A stretch of DNA of 64,000 nt from Gordonia jinhuaensis (GCF_014639795.1 NZ_BMGC01000009.1:1-64000), one strand, 5' to 3'; numbered from the stretch's first letter, positions 23,882-33,144 are shown. Notes: generated by a model not told the origin, from the sequence alone. Made by a program: numbers and translations.

Positions 23882-23913
23882 CGAGGCGCCTCTGACCAGG
23901 CCGCTGACCGGGA

Positions 23914-24627
23914 TCAGTCGGTGACCGCCTGTTCGGTGGCCGACCACCGCACCGAGGTCACATGGTCAGCGCGCACGACTGCGGCCAATGCGGTCTCGAT
24001 CGCTGAATCGGTCCGTTCCTCGCTGTGGACCTGAGCCGAGATGGTCACAGTGCCGTCGGGCTCGTCGATGGCAGCGATGGATCGTACGGTGAACTGCGGC
24101 TGGTGGATGGCATCGAAGACCAAGGCGCGCACCGACACCTCGTCGGCGGGCTTGCACGTCACAAGGAATTGATAGTCGACCTCGGGCTGTTCGCGGCCGG
24201 CGACACTGTGGTGGCGATCGAGTAGGCGTGCCAGTGGCCGCAGCATCGTGTTGGCAGCCATGACTGTTGCGGTGCCCACGAGCGCGACACCGATCATCCC
24301 GCCGCCGGCGAGACTGCCCACCGCCGCCGACGCCCACAGCGTCGCGGCGGTGTTGAGGCCGGAGATGGTGGCGCCCTGCTTCATGATCACTCCGGCGCCG
24401 AGGAAGCCGATACCCGAGACGACCTGGGCTGCAACACGTGTGGGATCGGCATCGGGCCCGTGGAAACTGAAGGCGCCCATCACCACGAACAGTGCTGCTC
24501 CCAGACTCACGAGCGCGTTGGTGCGCAGACCCGCGGTTCGGGCTCGCCATTGACGTTCGAAGCCGATCGCGGCGCCGCATGCGAGCGCTACGAGAATGCG
24601 AATCATGAACTCGGTGGTGTGTGACAT
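23914..24627 (-). CDS. mgtC: MgtC/SapB family membrane protein
   Basis: A 237-residue protein starting MSHTTEFMIRIL, with GAGGAGAATTCCG before the ATG at 24627. The N-terminal half has four to five membrane segments with MgtC hallmarks: ACGAAIGFERQWRARTAGLRTNALVSLGAALF and GIGFLGAGVIMKQGATISGLNTAATLW, here noted only as segments near residues 15 and 70. The C-terminal half is a soluble ACT-like domain. MgtC is needed for growth at low magnesium and for intracellular survival in mycobacteria and Salmonella. It is 101 bp downstream of mgtA on the same strand and so under the same M-box. Confidence 0.87.
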   Translation of the reverse strand: MSHTTEFMIRILVALACGAAIGFERQWRARTAGLRTNALVSLGAALFVVMGAFSFHGPDADPTRVAAQVVSGIGFLGAGVIMKQGATISGLNTAATLWASAAVGSLAGGGMIGVALVGTATVMAANTMLRPLARLLDRHHSVAGREQPEVDYQFLVTCKPADEVSVRALVFDAIHQPQFTVRSIAAIDEPDGTVTISAQVHSEERTDSAIETALAAVVRADHVTSVRWSATEQAVTD

Positions 24628-24728
24628 CGGAATTCTCCTCGAGGTGACGGATGCGCACGCCGAGGCGGGCTGGAATCCGACGATCCCGGCCCGCACAGCG
24701 ACACTGTGATCAGGTGGTCAGATATTGG

Positions 24729-27473
24729 TCAAATCCAGGTGGAGTAGCGAGAGATGAAGCGGCGCTTCATCACCTGGGTGAGCACGCAGTAGACGCCGAG
24801 CGTGAGCGCCAGCCACGGGAAGTACGTCCAGGGCAGTGGCACCAGCCCCAGCGTGGCTCCCCATCCGGTGAACGGCAGCAGGACGCCGAACACGCACACC
24901 GCCCCCGTTGCCAGCAACACCGGCAGACTCGCCCGCGACGTGACGAACGGGATCCGCGACGTACGCAGCATGTGGACGATGAGTGTCTGAGAGACAATCG
25001 ATTCGATGAACCAGCCGGACTGGAACAGCGCCTCGTGCGCCGGTGAGTTCGCCGCGAACACGAACCACATCAGTGCGAAGGTGGTCAGGTCGAAGATCGA
25101 CGAGATCGGTCCGATGCGGATCATGAACCGCGACAGGCTCGTCGACTCCCAGGTGCGCGGTGCGGCGATGTCCTTGTAATCGACCTTGTCCCAGGGGAGC
25201 GTGAGCATCGACAGGTCGTAGGCGAGGTTCTGGACCAGCACGACGACGGGGATCATCGGCAGGAACGGAAGCAATGCGCTCGCGACCAGGACCGAGAACA
25301 TGTTCCCGAAGTTCGACGACGCGGTCATCTTGATGTATTTCATGGCGTTGACATAGGTGCGACGTCCCTCCACCACGCCGCCCTCGAGGACCGTGAGGTC
25401 CTTGTCGAGCAGGATGATGTCAGCCGACTCCTTGGCGATGTCGGTCGCGGTGTCCACCGAGATGCCGACATCGGATGCGCGCAGCGCAGCTGCGTCGTTG
25501 ATCCCGTCACCCAAGTAGGCCACCGTATGCGAGGTCGATCGCATCGCCTCGATGATGCGCGCCTTCTGGGCCGGACTGGTCTTGGCGAACACCGTTGTGG
25601 TCTCGGCGATCTCGCCGAGGTCCTCGAGTGTGAGCTCGTCGGTCTCCGGCCCGAGAACAATCGTCCCCACGTCCAGTCCGACCTGTGAACACACCGAGGC
25701 GGCGACGAGAGCGTTATCCCCGGTGATGACCTTCACGGCGATCCCGTGGTCGGCCAGACTCGTGATGGCGGCTGCCGCGGACTCCTTCGGCGGGTCTAGG
25801 AACGTGAGGAAGCCGACCAGTGTCATCTCCGTTTCACTCGCCCGGTCGTATTCGGGGTAGCGCCCCTGCTCGTCGGGGTGGATCTGGCGCACGGCGACCG
25901 CGAGAACCCGAAGTCCCTGCGAGTTCAGCTCCGCCACAGTCTGATCGATCTCGGCGAGGCGGCTCGCGGTAAGGGGTGCGGTGTCGCCGTGATCGGAGTC
26001 GATCTCCGAATCGCAGACGGACAGCACCTCTTCGACTGCACCCTTGGTGATGAGCAGGTCACCGTCGCCGCCGTCGACCACCACGGACAGTCGCCGACGT
26101 TCGAAGTCGAACGGAATCTCGTCGATGAGGGTGTAGTTGCGCAGGATGGCATCGTCCTCACCCGGCCCGGCCGCGGTGATGATCGCGTCGTCGATGAGGT
26201 TGCGCAAGCCGGTCTGGAAGACGGCGTTGACCGTCGCGTACCCCAGGGTGAGCTCACTGGTCTCACCGCCGCATCCCAGGTGCCCGGCGAGCACGATGTG
26301 ATCCTCGGTCAACGTCCCGGTCTTGTCGGTGGCCAGGACGTCGATTGCTCCCAGATTCTGAATAGAGTTGAGTCGCTTGACTATGACCTTCCGCTGCGCC
26401 ATGTACTGCGCGCCCCTGGCCAGGTTGGCCGTGACGATCAACGGGAGCATCTCCGGGGTCAGGCCCACTGCGGTCGTGACACCGAAGAGGAACGCAGACG
26501 CCCAGTCCTTGGTGATGCCGTTGATCACGAACACGACCGGCACCATCACCATCATGAAGCGGATCAGCGTGAACGAGACGCCGCGGATGCCCTTGTCGAA
26601 GGCTGTTTCGGGACGTTCGCCGGTCAGGGCCGAGGACATGCTCCCGAAGTACGTCGAACGCCCGGTGTTGATCACCGTGGCCGTGCCTGAACCCGACGAC
26701 ACCGAGGTTCCCATGAACCCGAGGTTCGGCGCATCGAGCAGTGTCGCGGCACTGATGTCCGGGTCCGCGACGACAGACTTTTCCATCGGCTCCGCTTCGC
26801 CGGTCAGCGACGCCTGGTTGATCTGCAACGACGTGACCCGCACCAGCCGGACATCGGCGGGGATCATGTCGCCGGCCGCGAGTTCGACGATGTCACCGGG
26901 CACGATCTGCTCGATCGGGATCTCCGCGGTCACCGGCTTGCCGTTGAGTTCACGGGTGACCGCGACGGTGGTGCGTACCATCGCGCGCAGATGGTCGGCT
27001 GCCCGAAATGACCGGTATTCCTGCCAGAACCGCAGGGTTGCACTGACCAGCACCATGATCGAGACCGTCGTGACGCCGGTGTAATCGGGCCCCTCGGTGG
27101 GGTCGGCGAACACGACGTCGGTGAAGAACATGATGACGGCGAGGAAGATGAGGATTGCGATGAACGGGTTGGCGAAGGTGCGCAGGAACTGGATGGGGGC
27201 CGGAACCTGCTTGTCGTGATCGACAGTGTTGTCGCCGTGCCGATCTCGACGGACGGACACCTCGTGTGGGCTCAGCCCGTTGGTGGTGGTCGACAGGGTG
27301 GCGAACGTCGAGCCGATCGGCAGCCGCGCCGCATCGAGCAGCCGGTCGCGGGCGTCGCTGGGAATCGAGGCGTCGCGGACCAGTGAGTCGGTCGCGCGGC
27401 GCCGTGACGGCAGTCGAGCCCACGCGCGGTTGTTCGGTGCCGTTGTTTCGCGGGAGAAATCTGATGTCTTCAT
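24729..27473 (-). CDS. mgtA: Magnesium-importing P-type ATPase
   Basis: A 914-residue P3B-type ATPase that imports magnesium. The start MKTSDFSRE (27473) has a strong GGAGGAAC just upstream. Visible motifs are TGEAEP in the actuator domain, DKTGTLTED with the phosphorylated Asp in the middle third, KVITGDN, and GDGINDAAALRASDVGISVD. Eight to ten membrane segments are arranged as in MgtA/MgtB. It follows an M-box riboswitch by about 375 nt and is followed by mgtC, forming a magnesium-starvation operon. Expression should rise when magnesium falls. Confidence 0.93.
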   Translation of the reverse strand: MKTSDFSRETTAPNNRAWARLPSRRRATDSLVRDASIPSDARDRLLDAARLPIGSTFATLSTTTNGLSPHEVSVRRDRHGDNTVDHDKQVPAPIQFLRTFANPFIAILIFLAVIMFFTDVVFADPTEGPDYTGVTTVSIMVLVSATLRFWQEYRSFRAADHLRAMVRTTVAVTRELNGKPVTAEIPIEQIVPGDIVELAAGDMIPADVRLVRVTSLQINQASLTGEAEPMEKSVVADPDISAATLLDAPNLGFMGTSVSSGSGTATVINTGRSTYFGSMSSALTGERPETAFDKGIRGVSFTLIRFMMVMVPVVFVINGITKDWASAFLFGVTTAVGLTPEMLPLIVTANLARGAQYMAQRKVIVKRLNSIQNLGAIDVLATDKTGTLTEDHIVLAGHLGCGGETSELTLGYATVNAVFQTGLRNLIDDAIITAAGPGEDDAILRNYTLIDEIPFDFERRRLSVVVDGGDGDLLITKGAVEEVLSVCDSEIDSDHGDTAPLTASRLAEIDQTVAELNSQGLRVLAVAVRQIHPDEQGRYPEYDRASETEMTLVGFLTFLDPPKESAAAAITSLADHGIAVKVITGDNALVAASVCSQVGLDVGTIVLGPETDELTLEDLGEIAETTTVFAKTSPAQKARIIEAMRSTSHTVAYLGDGINDAAALRASDVGISVDTATDIAKESADIILLDKDLTVLEGGVVEGRRTYVNAMKYIKMTASSNFGNMFSVLVASALLPFLPMIPVVVLVQNLAYDLSMLTLPWDKVDYKDIAAPRTWESTSLSRFMIRIGPISSIFDLTTFALMWFVFAANSPAHEALFQSGWFIESIVSQTLIVHMLRTSRIPFVTSRASLPVLLATGAVCVFGVLLPFTGWGATLGLVPLPWTYFPWLALTLGVYCVLTQVMKRRFISRYSTWI

Positions 27474-27592
27474 GGGTTCCTCCAAAAGAGGTGACCGCCA
27501 AGCTCTTTGATTCGCATGGCGATGACTGTGGTCGCGGTGCAGCGCGCAGCAGTCACCCTCAGATGGGCAGAACTCGACGACCGTCGATCGCG

Positions 27593-27685
27593 TCAGTTGC
27601 GACGACGTGAGGGCCCATCTGTGCGGGGGTGGACGGCAATGCTGCGTACACATGTTGTGGGACTGGGACTTTCACCAGACGGCAT
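27593..27685 (-). CDS. Possible leader peptide between M-box and mgtA (30 aa)
   Basis: A 30-codon frame with a strong GAGGAGGTGGAG sequence ending 8 nt before the ATG at 27685. The product starts MPSGESPSPTT and ends PRTDGPSRRRN. It has five prolines and an Arg triplet. In Salmonella the mgtL leader peptide, rich in Pro and Arg, tunes mgtA expression after the riboswitch. Position and composition here suggest a similar role, but that is inference. Nothing else was recognised in the rest of the leader. Confidence 0.4.
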   Translation of the reverse strand: MPSGESPSPTTCVRSIAVHPRTDGPSRRRN

Positions 27686-27824
27686 GTGCTGTTCTCCACC
27701 TCCTCGGGGCCAGGGTGCGCGGGGGCACGGGTATGTCTGCATTTGAGAACTCGGTGGCAATTCGAATGGTGACGGCGGATGCGAGAACCCATCTATGCGC
27801 GCAGCCAGAGACGGAGAACACGAC

Positions 27825-27843
27825 CGATCCGGAAAGCGGATCG
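27825..27843 (-). promoter_or_regulatory. Hairpin following the M-box aptamer
   Basis: CGATCCG and CGGATCG pair around a 5-nt loop, four nucleotides beyond the 3' end of the M-box aptamer on the minus strand. It could be part of the expression platform. The downstream sequence is not T-rich, so Rho-dependent control is also possible. Confidence 0.45.
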
Positions 27844-27847
27844 TGAC

Positions 27848-28013
27848 GTACTTCCTCGTCAGAGCTTTGGCACTACACGACGTATCCGACTGCTGCCGAA
27901 AGCCACTTGGGGTAGACCCTTAGTCCGGGAATACCTGTCCTGACCCTGGGCGTCTGTCGACGTCGTCGGGTCAGTGGCCTGTGTTCGTGTAGGAACCTCA
28001 CCTATCGAAGTAC
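27848..28013 (-). promoter_or_regulatory. M-box (ykoK) magnesium riboswitch
   Basis: On the minus strand the RNA opens GTACTTCGATAGGTGAGG, continues TTCCTACACGAACACAGGC, has ACAGACGCCCAGGGTCA in the middle, and closes with AGTGCCAAAGCTCTGACG and GAAGTAC. These are the conserved blocks of the M-box: TAGGTGAGGCTCCT, AGACGCC.ATGGGTCA and GTGCTAAAGCTCT. The closing stem is GTACTTC (28007-28013) with GAAGTAC (27848-27854). Magnesium binding compacts the aptamer and turns off the downstream gene, here mgtA. Confidence 0.9.
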
Positions 28014-28100
28014 CTCGCGCAGCCTAGTGCCGCGAAATCCGAAATGTCAACACACGTGTCGGACAAGGGCTGTGCGGGCCGGCCGATCGCGAAAACATGT

Positions 28101-28355
28101 TCAGCTCTTGCGTGGTCGCCCGCGGCCACGTTTACGGCTGACGAGTCTTCCGTCGACGAAGACCTCGCTGCCCCACACACCGTGCGGCTCTCTCCTCGCG
28201 AGAGGACCGGCCAGGCAGGCCTCGATGATCGGACATTAGCGGCAGAGCGCCTGCGCCTGCTGGAAGAGACGCGGATGTTCGGCGAACCAGAGGTCGGGGT
28301 CGTTCGCCAGGCAGGGCAGGGTGTCGGCTGTTCGCGGCTGCGGTGCACACGCCAC
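28101..28355 (-). pseudogene. WhiB7-like regulator interrupted by an in-frame stop
   Basis: Read from GTG 28355 in one frame, the sequence encodes TLPCLANDPDLWFAEHP, then ALCR, a TAA stop at 28236-28238, then CPIIEACLAGPL, GVWGSE and the AT-hook tail RKRGRGRPRKS before TGA. This is a complete WhiB protein of 84 codons with four cysteine ligands, and the RGRPRK tail is diagnostic of WhiB7. WhiB7 activates intrinsic antibiotic resistance genes. The stop falls between the two cysteines of the CxxC motif, so the product is truncated unless there is readthrough or a base error. A second ATG with GGAGG at 28386 opens a different frame and may be a leader ORF. Confidence 0.8.
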
Positions 28356-28517
28356 GTGGCATCGGTTTCATGTTGCGATCGTCCATCGTCAACCTCCGTT
28401 GAGGTCAAGGGCGATTGCCGGTTCGTCGGGCCGTCGCCGCAGGTGATGCGGGAACCTAGCGTGAGGTACCGACAAACTGGCCGGCGTCGACGGAAGAGTG
28501 CCCGGACCTGCAGCGAT

Positions 28518-29522
28518 TCAGACTTTCACGGCGTGGGTGGCAAGGTCATCGCGGTCCTGCGCGACGCGGCGGTAGTGGGTGGCGATCATCGAGCAGACGA
28601 TCAGCTGGATCTGATGGAACATCATCAGCGGGAGCACGATCAGGCCGATCGGCGAACCGGCGAACAGCACTGCGGCCATCGGCAATCCTGAGGCCAGACT
28701 CTTCTTGGACCCGCAGAACTGGATGACGATGGCGTCCTCGCGGGAGAAGCCGAGTCTGCGTGCACCGAACCACGACACGCACAGCACGACGGCCAGCACC
28801 ACCGCACAGGTCGCGGCGATGACGAGTATCGATCCCACGCTCACCGAACTCCAGATGTGTGCGGCCATGCCTGCGGAGAAGGCGCTGTAGACCACGAGCA
28901 GCACCGACCCCCGGTCGACCAGCTTCGTCGCGGCGGGATGTGCGGTGATCGGTCCCAGCACCCACGGACGCAATGCCTGCCCGAGGAGGAAGGGCACGAG
29001 CAGCTGCAGGACAATCGAGGTGATCGATCCCCACGTCACATGCGCCTGCCCACTGGTGTTCATCAGCACGATCACCAGGATCGGCGTGAACAACACACCC
29101 ACCAGATTCGACAGTGACGCGCTGACGATCGCACCGGCGACATTGCCGCGGGCGGTCGAGGTGAATGCGATCGACGACTGGACGGTCGAGGGCACCAGGC
29201 AGGCGAACAGCAGCCCGGTGTAGAGCGCGGGCGAGATGATGTGCGGACTCAGAAAGCGCAGTGACAGGCCGATCAGCGGGAACACCACGAAGGTCATCGC
29301 CAGTACGGTCGCGTGCAACCGCCAGTGCTTCACCCCGTTTAGCGCCTCACGCGCCGACAGCTTGGCGCCGTAGAGGAAGAACAGGGCGGCGATGGCGATC
29401 TTGACCACCCAGTCGACGTCGCGCGCCGCATCACCGGTCGCGGGCAGCACGCTGGCAAAGGCGACCGTGGCGAGTATCGCCAGCACGAAACCGTCGATCG
29501 GGAGTTTGCGCAGGAGGGTCAT
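28518..29522 (-). CDS. Bile acid:sodium symporter family protein
   Basis: A 334-residue membrane protein with nine to ten hydrophobic segments. The ACLVPSTVQSSIAFTSTARGN crossover segment and FCGSKKSLASGLPMA near the C-terminal end, both noted by residues around 112 and 270, place it in the SBF-like (YfeH/P7-type) branch of the BASS superfamily. These transporters move organic anions with sodium; the substrate is usually unknown. It is divergently transcribed from a LysR gene 68 bp away, which probably controls it. Confidence 0.82.
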   Translation of the reverse strand: MTLLRKLPIDGFVLAILATVAFASVLPATGDAARDVDWVVKIAIAALFFLYGAKLSAREALNGVKHWRLHATVLAMTFVVFPLIGLSLRFLSPHIISPALYTGLLFACLVPSTVQSSIAFTSTARGNVAGAIVSASLSNLVGVLFTPILVIVLMNTSGQAHVTWGSITSIVLQLLVPFLLGQALRPWVLGPITAHPAATKLVDRGSVLLVVYSAFSAGMAAHIWSSVSVGSILVIAATCAVVLAVVLCVSWFGARRLGFSREDAIVIQFCGSKKSLASGLPMAAVLFAGSPIGLIVLPLMMFHQIQLIVCSMIATHYRRVAQDRDDLATHAVKV

Positions 29523-29590
29523 GCAATCCAGTCAATACGCACCCTCGATATTCGGAAACCCGATCGAGAGGATAATTGTGATCCGAAAAC

Positions 29591-30445
29591 GTGATAACTA
29601 GGCTCGATCATGTGCTGGATCCGGTGGCGTTGCGCAGCTTCCTCGCGGTGGTGAACACCGGTGGATTCTCCGCGGCTGCTCGCGCGCTGGGGCTGGGGCA
29701 ATCCACCGTCAGTGCCCACGTCGCGCGGCTGGAGTCGGCGGTCGGGCGCACCCTGCTGCTGCGCGACACCCACCGTATGGAGCTCACGGCCGACGGAACG
29801 GCGATGGCGGGGTTCGCTAGGTCGATCCTCGATGAGCATGAACGTGCGCTGCGCTACTTCGCCGACGAGGGACTCACCGGGCGTATCCGTCTCGGGCTCT
29901 CCGAAGACCTTGTGGCGCAGAAGATCCCGTCGATCCTTCGTCAGTTCCGCGCGGATCATCCGCGCGTGGACCTGGAGTTGACGATCGGGTTGAGCGAGAA
30001 CCTGCACACCAGCCTGCAAGCGGGCGCGCTGGACCTCGTTTTCGGCAAACGCGCGCCGGGCCAGCGCCACGGACACATGGTGTTCACCGACCACTTGGTG
30101 TGGGCGGGTGGCCCGGAAGAGGTGATCGTGCCCGGTGAGCCGGTGCCGCTGGTCACCTATCCCGAACCGAGTCTGTCTCGGCGTGCGGCGCTGTCGGCGC
30201 TCGACCGCGGTGGCCTCGGTCATCGGATCACCTGCGTCTCCGACAACCAGCAGGGGCTGCGCGCCGCTGTGCAGGCCGGGCTCGGGGTGATGGTGCATGC
30301 GCGGTCGCTGCTGCCCGCCGACGTGCGTGAGGTGCACGGGTTACCCGACCCCGGGCGCATCGAGTTCGTGTTGATGACCAGATCACGCCCGCCGACGCGG
30401 GTGGAGTCGGCGCTGGTGGAGGTACTGCAGACGATGGCGTGGTGA
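29591..30445 (+). CDS. LysR-family transcriptional regulator
   Basis: A 284-residue LTTR. The N-terminal winged helix-turn-helix is clear (LRSFLAVVNTGGFSAAARALG, then QSTVSAHVARLES), and a ligand-binding domain starts near residue 95 (RIRLGLSEDL). The start is GTG 29591 or GTG 29612. LTTRs commonly regulate a divergent gene; the BASS transporter starts 68 bp away. The shared promoter contains TTCGGAAAC and TCCGAAAAC blocks that could be binding half-sites. The effector is unknown. Confidence 0.87.
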   Translation: MITRLDHVLDPVALRSFLAVVNTGGFSAAARALGLGQSTVSAHVARLESAVGRTLLLRDTHRMELTADGTAMAGFARSILDEHERALRYFADEGLTGRIRLGLSEDLVAQKIPSILRQFRADHPRVDLELTIGLSENLHTSLQAGALDLVFGKRAPGQRHGHMVFTDHLVWAGGPEEVIVPGEPVPLVTYPEPSLSRRAALSALDRGGLGHRITCVSDNQQGLRAAVQAGLGVMVHARSLLPADVREVHGLPDPGRIEFVLMTRSRPPTRVESALVEVLQTMAW

Positions 30446-30458
30446 GTCGGGATGGTGC

Positions 30459-30479
30459 GCACATCCTGACCGGATGTGC
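30459..30479 (+). terminator. Hairpin after the LysR gene
   Basis: GCACATCC and GGATGTGC pair perfectly around TGACC, 13 bp after the LysR stop. Position fits a terminator, though it also lies upstream of the Lrp gene and could be an operator. Confidence 0.5.
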
Positions 30480-30550
30480 CGAGCGCAGACTCTCCGGCTC
30501 GCCGACGCGGATATCGGAGGTCGGAAACCTCATGTGCTCTGGCGACTACA

Positions 30551-31504
30551 GTGTCGCGCGTGGGGGATACGCGACTCAGCGAACTCGATCGCCGGATCGT
30601 CGCCGCGCTTCAGGTCAACGGTCGCGCGTCGTGGCGCGGTATCGCCGACGCCCTCGATGAGTCGTTCTCCACTGTCACCCGGCGTGGGAATGCTCTCCTA
30701 TACTCCGGCGAGATCCGGGTCGTCACCGTGGTGGTCGGCCACGCATCCCATCTCCTCTACATCGATGCCGAGCCTGCCCAGACGCGGGCGGTCGCAGATG
30801 CCATCGCCGAGGATCCGAACACGGTGTTCGTCTACGAGCTCGGCGGTTCGCCCAATGTCGTGGCCGAGATATCCATGGACGAGGGCGATCTCGCCGAGTT
30901 CACCCACCGGGTATCGGTGACACTCGGCGGTGTCCGCTCGGTGCGGGTGGCTCCCATTCTCAAGTATTTTCTGACCACTGCGGGGTGGCGACCACCGATT
31001 CTCACCGACGCGCAGGTCGATGCCCTCGACCCGCGCCTTCCCGACGAATGGACCGCCGGTCCGGTCGACGTGGCGGGCATCGACGCGGAGATCGTGAAGA
31101 TCCTGGCGCAGGACGGCCGTTCGCCGATCAACGTGATCGCCGAGGTGACAGGGCTCTCCGAGAGCACCGCACGTCGCCGGGTGGAGGCGTTGTTCGCCAG
31201 CGGTGTCCTGCGCACCCGTGTGGTCGTGGAGCCGGCCCGTCTCGGACTACCGGTGGAAGCGTTGCTGTGGATCGGCGCCAATCCCGCCGCCGTCGCCGAC
31301 ATCGGTGAGGCGGTGGCCGCTGTGCCAGGTGTGCGCTACGTGGCGTCGGTCATGGGGTCGGCGCAACTGGTGGTCAACGTGACCCTGCGTTCCTTCGACG
31401 AACTGCAGAAGATGCTGACCCGTCCCGACTGGGTCGCGCGGGTCAGCAGCCTGCAGTCCGAACTCGTGCTGGCGGCGTACAAGCGCAGTCGCACCCGGAT
31501 CTGA
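30551..31504 (+). CDS. Lrp/AsnC-type regulator with duplicated modules
   Basis: A 317-residue protein, about twice the usual Lrp length. It contains two AsnC-type helix-turn-helix domains: LSELDRRIVAALQVNGRASW near the N-terminus, and GIDAEIVKILAQDGRSPINV in the middle. Each is followed by an alpha/beta ligand-binding module. Translation likely begins at GTG 30551 or 30560; longer frames have no domain content. Such double Lrp proteins sense amino acids or related amides. It lies upstream of the amidase and solute-symporter genes on the same strand and is a likely regulator of them. Confidence 0.82.
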   Translation: MSRVGDTRLSELDRRIVAALQVNGRASWRGIADALDESFSTVTRRGNALLYSGEIRVVTVVVGHASHLLYIDAEPAQTRAVADAIAEDPNTVFVYELGGSPNVVAEISMDEGDLAEFTHRVSVTLGGVRSVRVAPILKYFLTTAGWRPPILTDAQVDALDPRLPDEWTAGPVDVAGIDAEIVKILAQDGRSPINVIAEVTGLSESTARRRVEALFASGVLRTRVVVEPARLGLPVEALLWIGANPAAVADIGEAVAAVPGVRYVASVMGSAQLVVNVTLRSFDELQKMLTRPDWVARVSSLQSELVLAAYKRSRTRI

Positions 31505-31633
31505 CGCCGACGGCGCGGGATCAGACCGCGTGCTGCGGGCGCTGTGTGTGCCCGCACCCCGGTGACGCGTGTTTCGCGGAGGTCACCACCCGTGACATCG
31601 AAGTAACAATATGCGTCATGGATATCCGATGCC

Positions 31634-31695
31634 TTGACTCAAATAGTCACCAATCGCGCATACTGTGAATCGAATCGGCAATCAATGCTGATTGC
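31634..31695 (+). promoter_or_regulatory. Amidase promoter region with two inverted repeats
   Basis: TTGACT (31634-31639) and CATACT (31659-31664) form a possible promoter with a 19-bp spacer. TGACT-CAAAT-AGTCA overlaps the -35 box and GCAATCA-ATGC-TGATTGC (31678-31695) lies just before the ribosome-binding site. Either could bind the Lrp-type regulator encoded upstream. Confidence 0.5.
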
Positions 31696-31710
31696 AGGAG
31701 GAATTCGGTC

Positions 31711-33144
31711 ATGTGGGGAGTCTCGACGATGGAATCGGAAATCACCTCGATGGGCGCATGCGAGATCGCTGCCGCGATCCGCGGGGGTGCCCTCTCCTCG
31801 CGTGAGGTCGTCGCCGCACATCTCGACCGAATAGACCAGATCAACCCTGTGGTGAACGCGATCGTGACGATGGATCACGAGGGTGCACTCGCCGCAGCCG
31901 ATGCGGCCGACCGCGCATTGTCAGACGGTGCCGATATCGGGCCGCTGCATGGAGTTCCCGTCGCCTACAAGGACACTCACGCGACGGCCGGGATGCGTAC
32001 GACATCGGGCTCGCTGCTGTTCGCCGATCGGATCCCCGACCATGACGACGAGACCGTTCGACGGATCGGGGCGGCGGGGGCGATCCGAGTGGGCAAGACC
32101 AACGTCCCGGAGATGGCGGCCGGCTCACACACGTTCAACAGCGTGTTCGGCACGACGTACAACCCGTTCGCGCAGACCAAATCCGCCGGGGGGAGTTCCG
32201 GCGGCGCCGCAGCCGCACTCGCCGCGCGGATGATCCCGTTGGCCGACGGCTCCGATATGGGTGGCTCGCTACGAAACCCGGCATCGTTCTGCAATGTCGT
32301 GGGTTTGCGGCCCACGCCGGGTGTTGTTCCCGATCCTGTTGGTGGACTCGGCTTTTCCCCGCTCGGTGTGCGTGGTCCGATGGGTCGTTCGGTCGATGAC
32401 GTCGCAGTGCTGTTGTCGGTGATGTCCGGCGGGCACCGCCACGATCCGCTCTCGGTCGACCGGCGTTCGGTCGACAGTGATCAGGCCGTCGAGATACTCG
32501 GCGGTCTGCGCGTGGCGTGGGCGCCGACGCTGGGCGGACGCATTCCCGTCGATCCCGACGTCATCAAGGTCCTCGACCCCTTCGTCAGCGCGCTCGAGGG
32601 ATGGCATGTCGGTATCGAGTTCGACTGTCCCGACCTCGATCTCGCCGAGGGCGCATTCCGCACGCTGCGTGCGGCCGAGTTCGACCTGGAACTCGGGGCA
32701 CTTCTCGACGACCACCCCGAGGCATTCAAAGCCGACCTGGCGTGGAACATCCGTTGCGGCCGCGAGCTGTCGGCACGCGACGTCACCGCGGCATTGCGCG
32801 ATCTGACAACGCTGCACAGGATTGCCGCCGACTTCTTCTCCGACTACGACGTACTGCTGGCACCGGTCAGTCAGGTCGTACCGTTCGACGCCGATCTCAC
32901 CTATCCGCGCACTGTCGACGGGGTGCCGCAGGAGACGTATCTGGACTGGATGCGTGCGAGCTATCTGCTCACCCCGCTGGGGATTCCGGCGATGTCGCTC
33001 CCCGCGGGATTCACCGACGACGGTCTTCCCGTCGGGATTCAGATCCTGACCGCCGCGCACACCGAGAGGAGGCTGCTGTCGATCGCCCGTGCGCTCGAGG
33101 CGATCTCGCCCGCCGCGGGCGTTGCACCGAATATGACGGCCTGA
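31711..33144 (+). CDS. Amidase, amidase-signature family
   Basis: A 477-residue hydrolase that cleaves an amide to an acid and ammonia or amine. The Ser-cisSer-Lys triad is visible: Lys87 in VAYKD, Ser162 in GGSSGG, and the nucleophile Ser186 in GSDMGGS. The ATG at 31711 has an excellent GGAGGAATT upstream. The gene is followed on the same strand by a DUF3311 protein and a sodium:solute symporter, so the unit may import and hydrolyse an amide. The substrate is not evident; GatA is unlikely because gatB/C are absent. Confidence 0.88.
   Translation: MWGVSTMESEITSMGACEIAAAIRGGALSSREVVAAHLDRIDQINPVVNAIVTMDHEGALAAADAADRALSDGADIGPLHGVPVAYKDTHATAGMRTTSGSLLFADRIPDHDDETVRRIGAAGAIRVGKTNVPEMAAGSHTFNSVFGTTYNPFAQTKSAGGSSGGAAAALAARMIPLADGSDMGGSLRNPASFCNVVGLRPTPGVVPDPVGGLGFSPLGVRGPMGRSVDDVAVLLSVMSGGHRHDPLSVDRRSVDSDQAVEILGGLRVAWAPTLGGRIPVDPDVIKVLDPFVSALEGWHVGIEFDCPDLDLAEGAFRTLRAAEFDLELGALLDDHPEAFKADLAWNIRCGRELSARDVTAALRDLTTLHRIAADFFSDYDVLLAPVSQVVPFDADLTYPRTVDGVPQETYLDWMRASYLLTPLGIPAMSLPAGFTDDGLPVGIQILTAAHTERRLLSIARALEAISPAAGVAPNMTA

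Noticed and set aside
27559-27792. A 77-residue frame in the mgtA leader as the main leader protein
   Set aside because: It has no good ribosome-binding site and overlaps the better-placed 30-codon frame in another phase.
28132-28392. An 86-residue frame with a good ribosome-binding site overlapping the whiB7-like gene
   Set aside because: Its sequence has no WhiB or other motif, while the overlapping frame encodes all WhiB7 hallmarks. It may at most initiate a short leader ORF.
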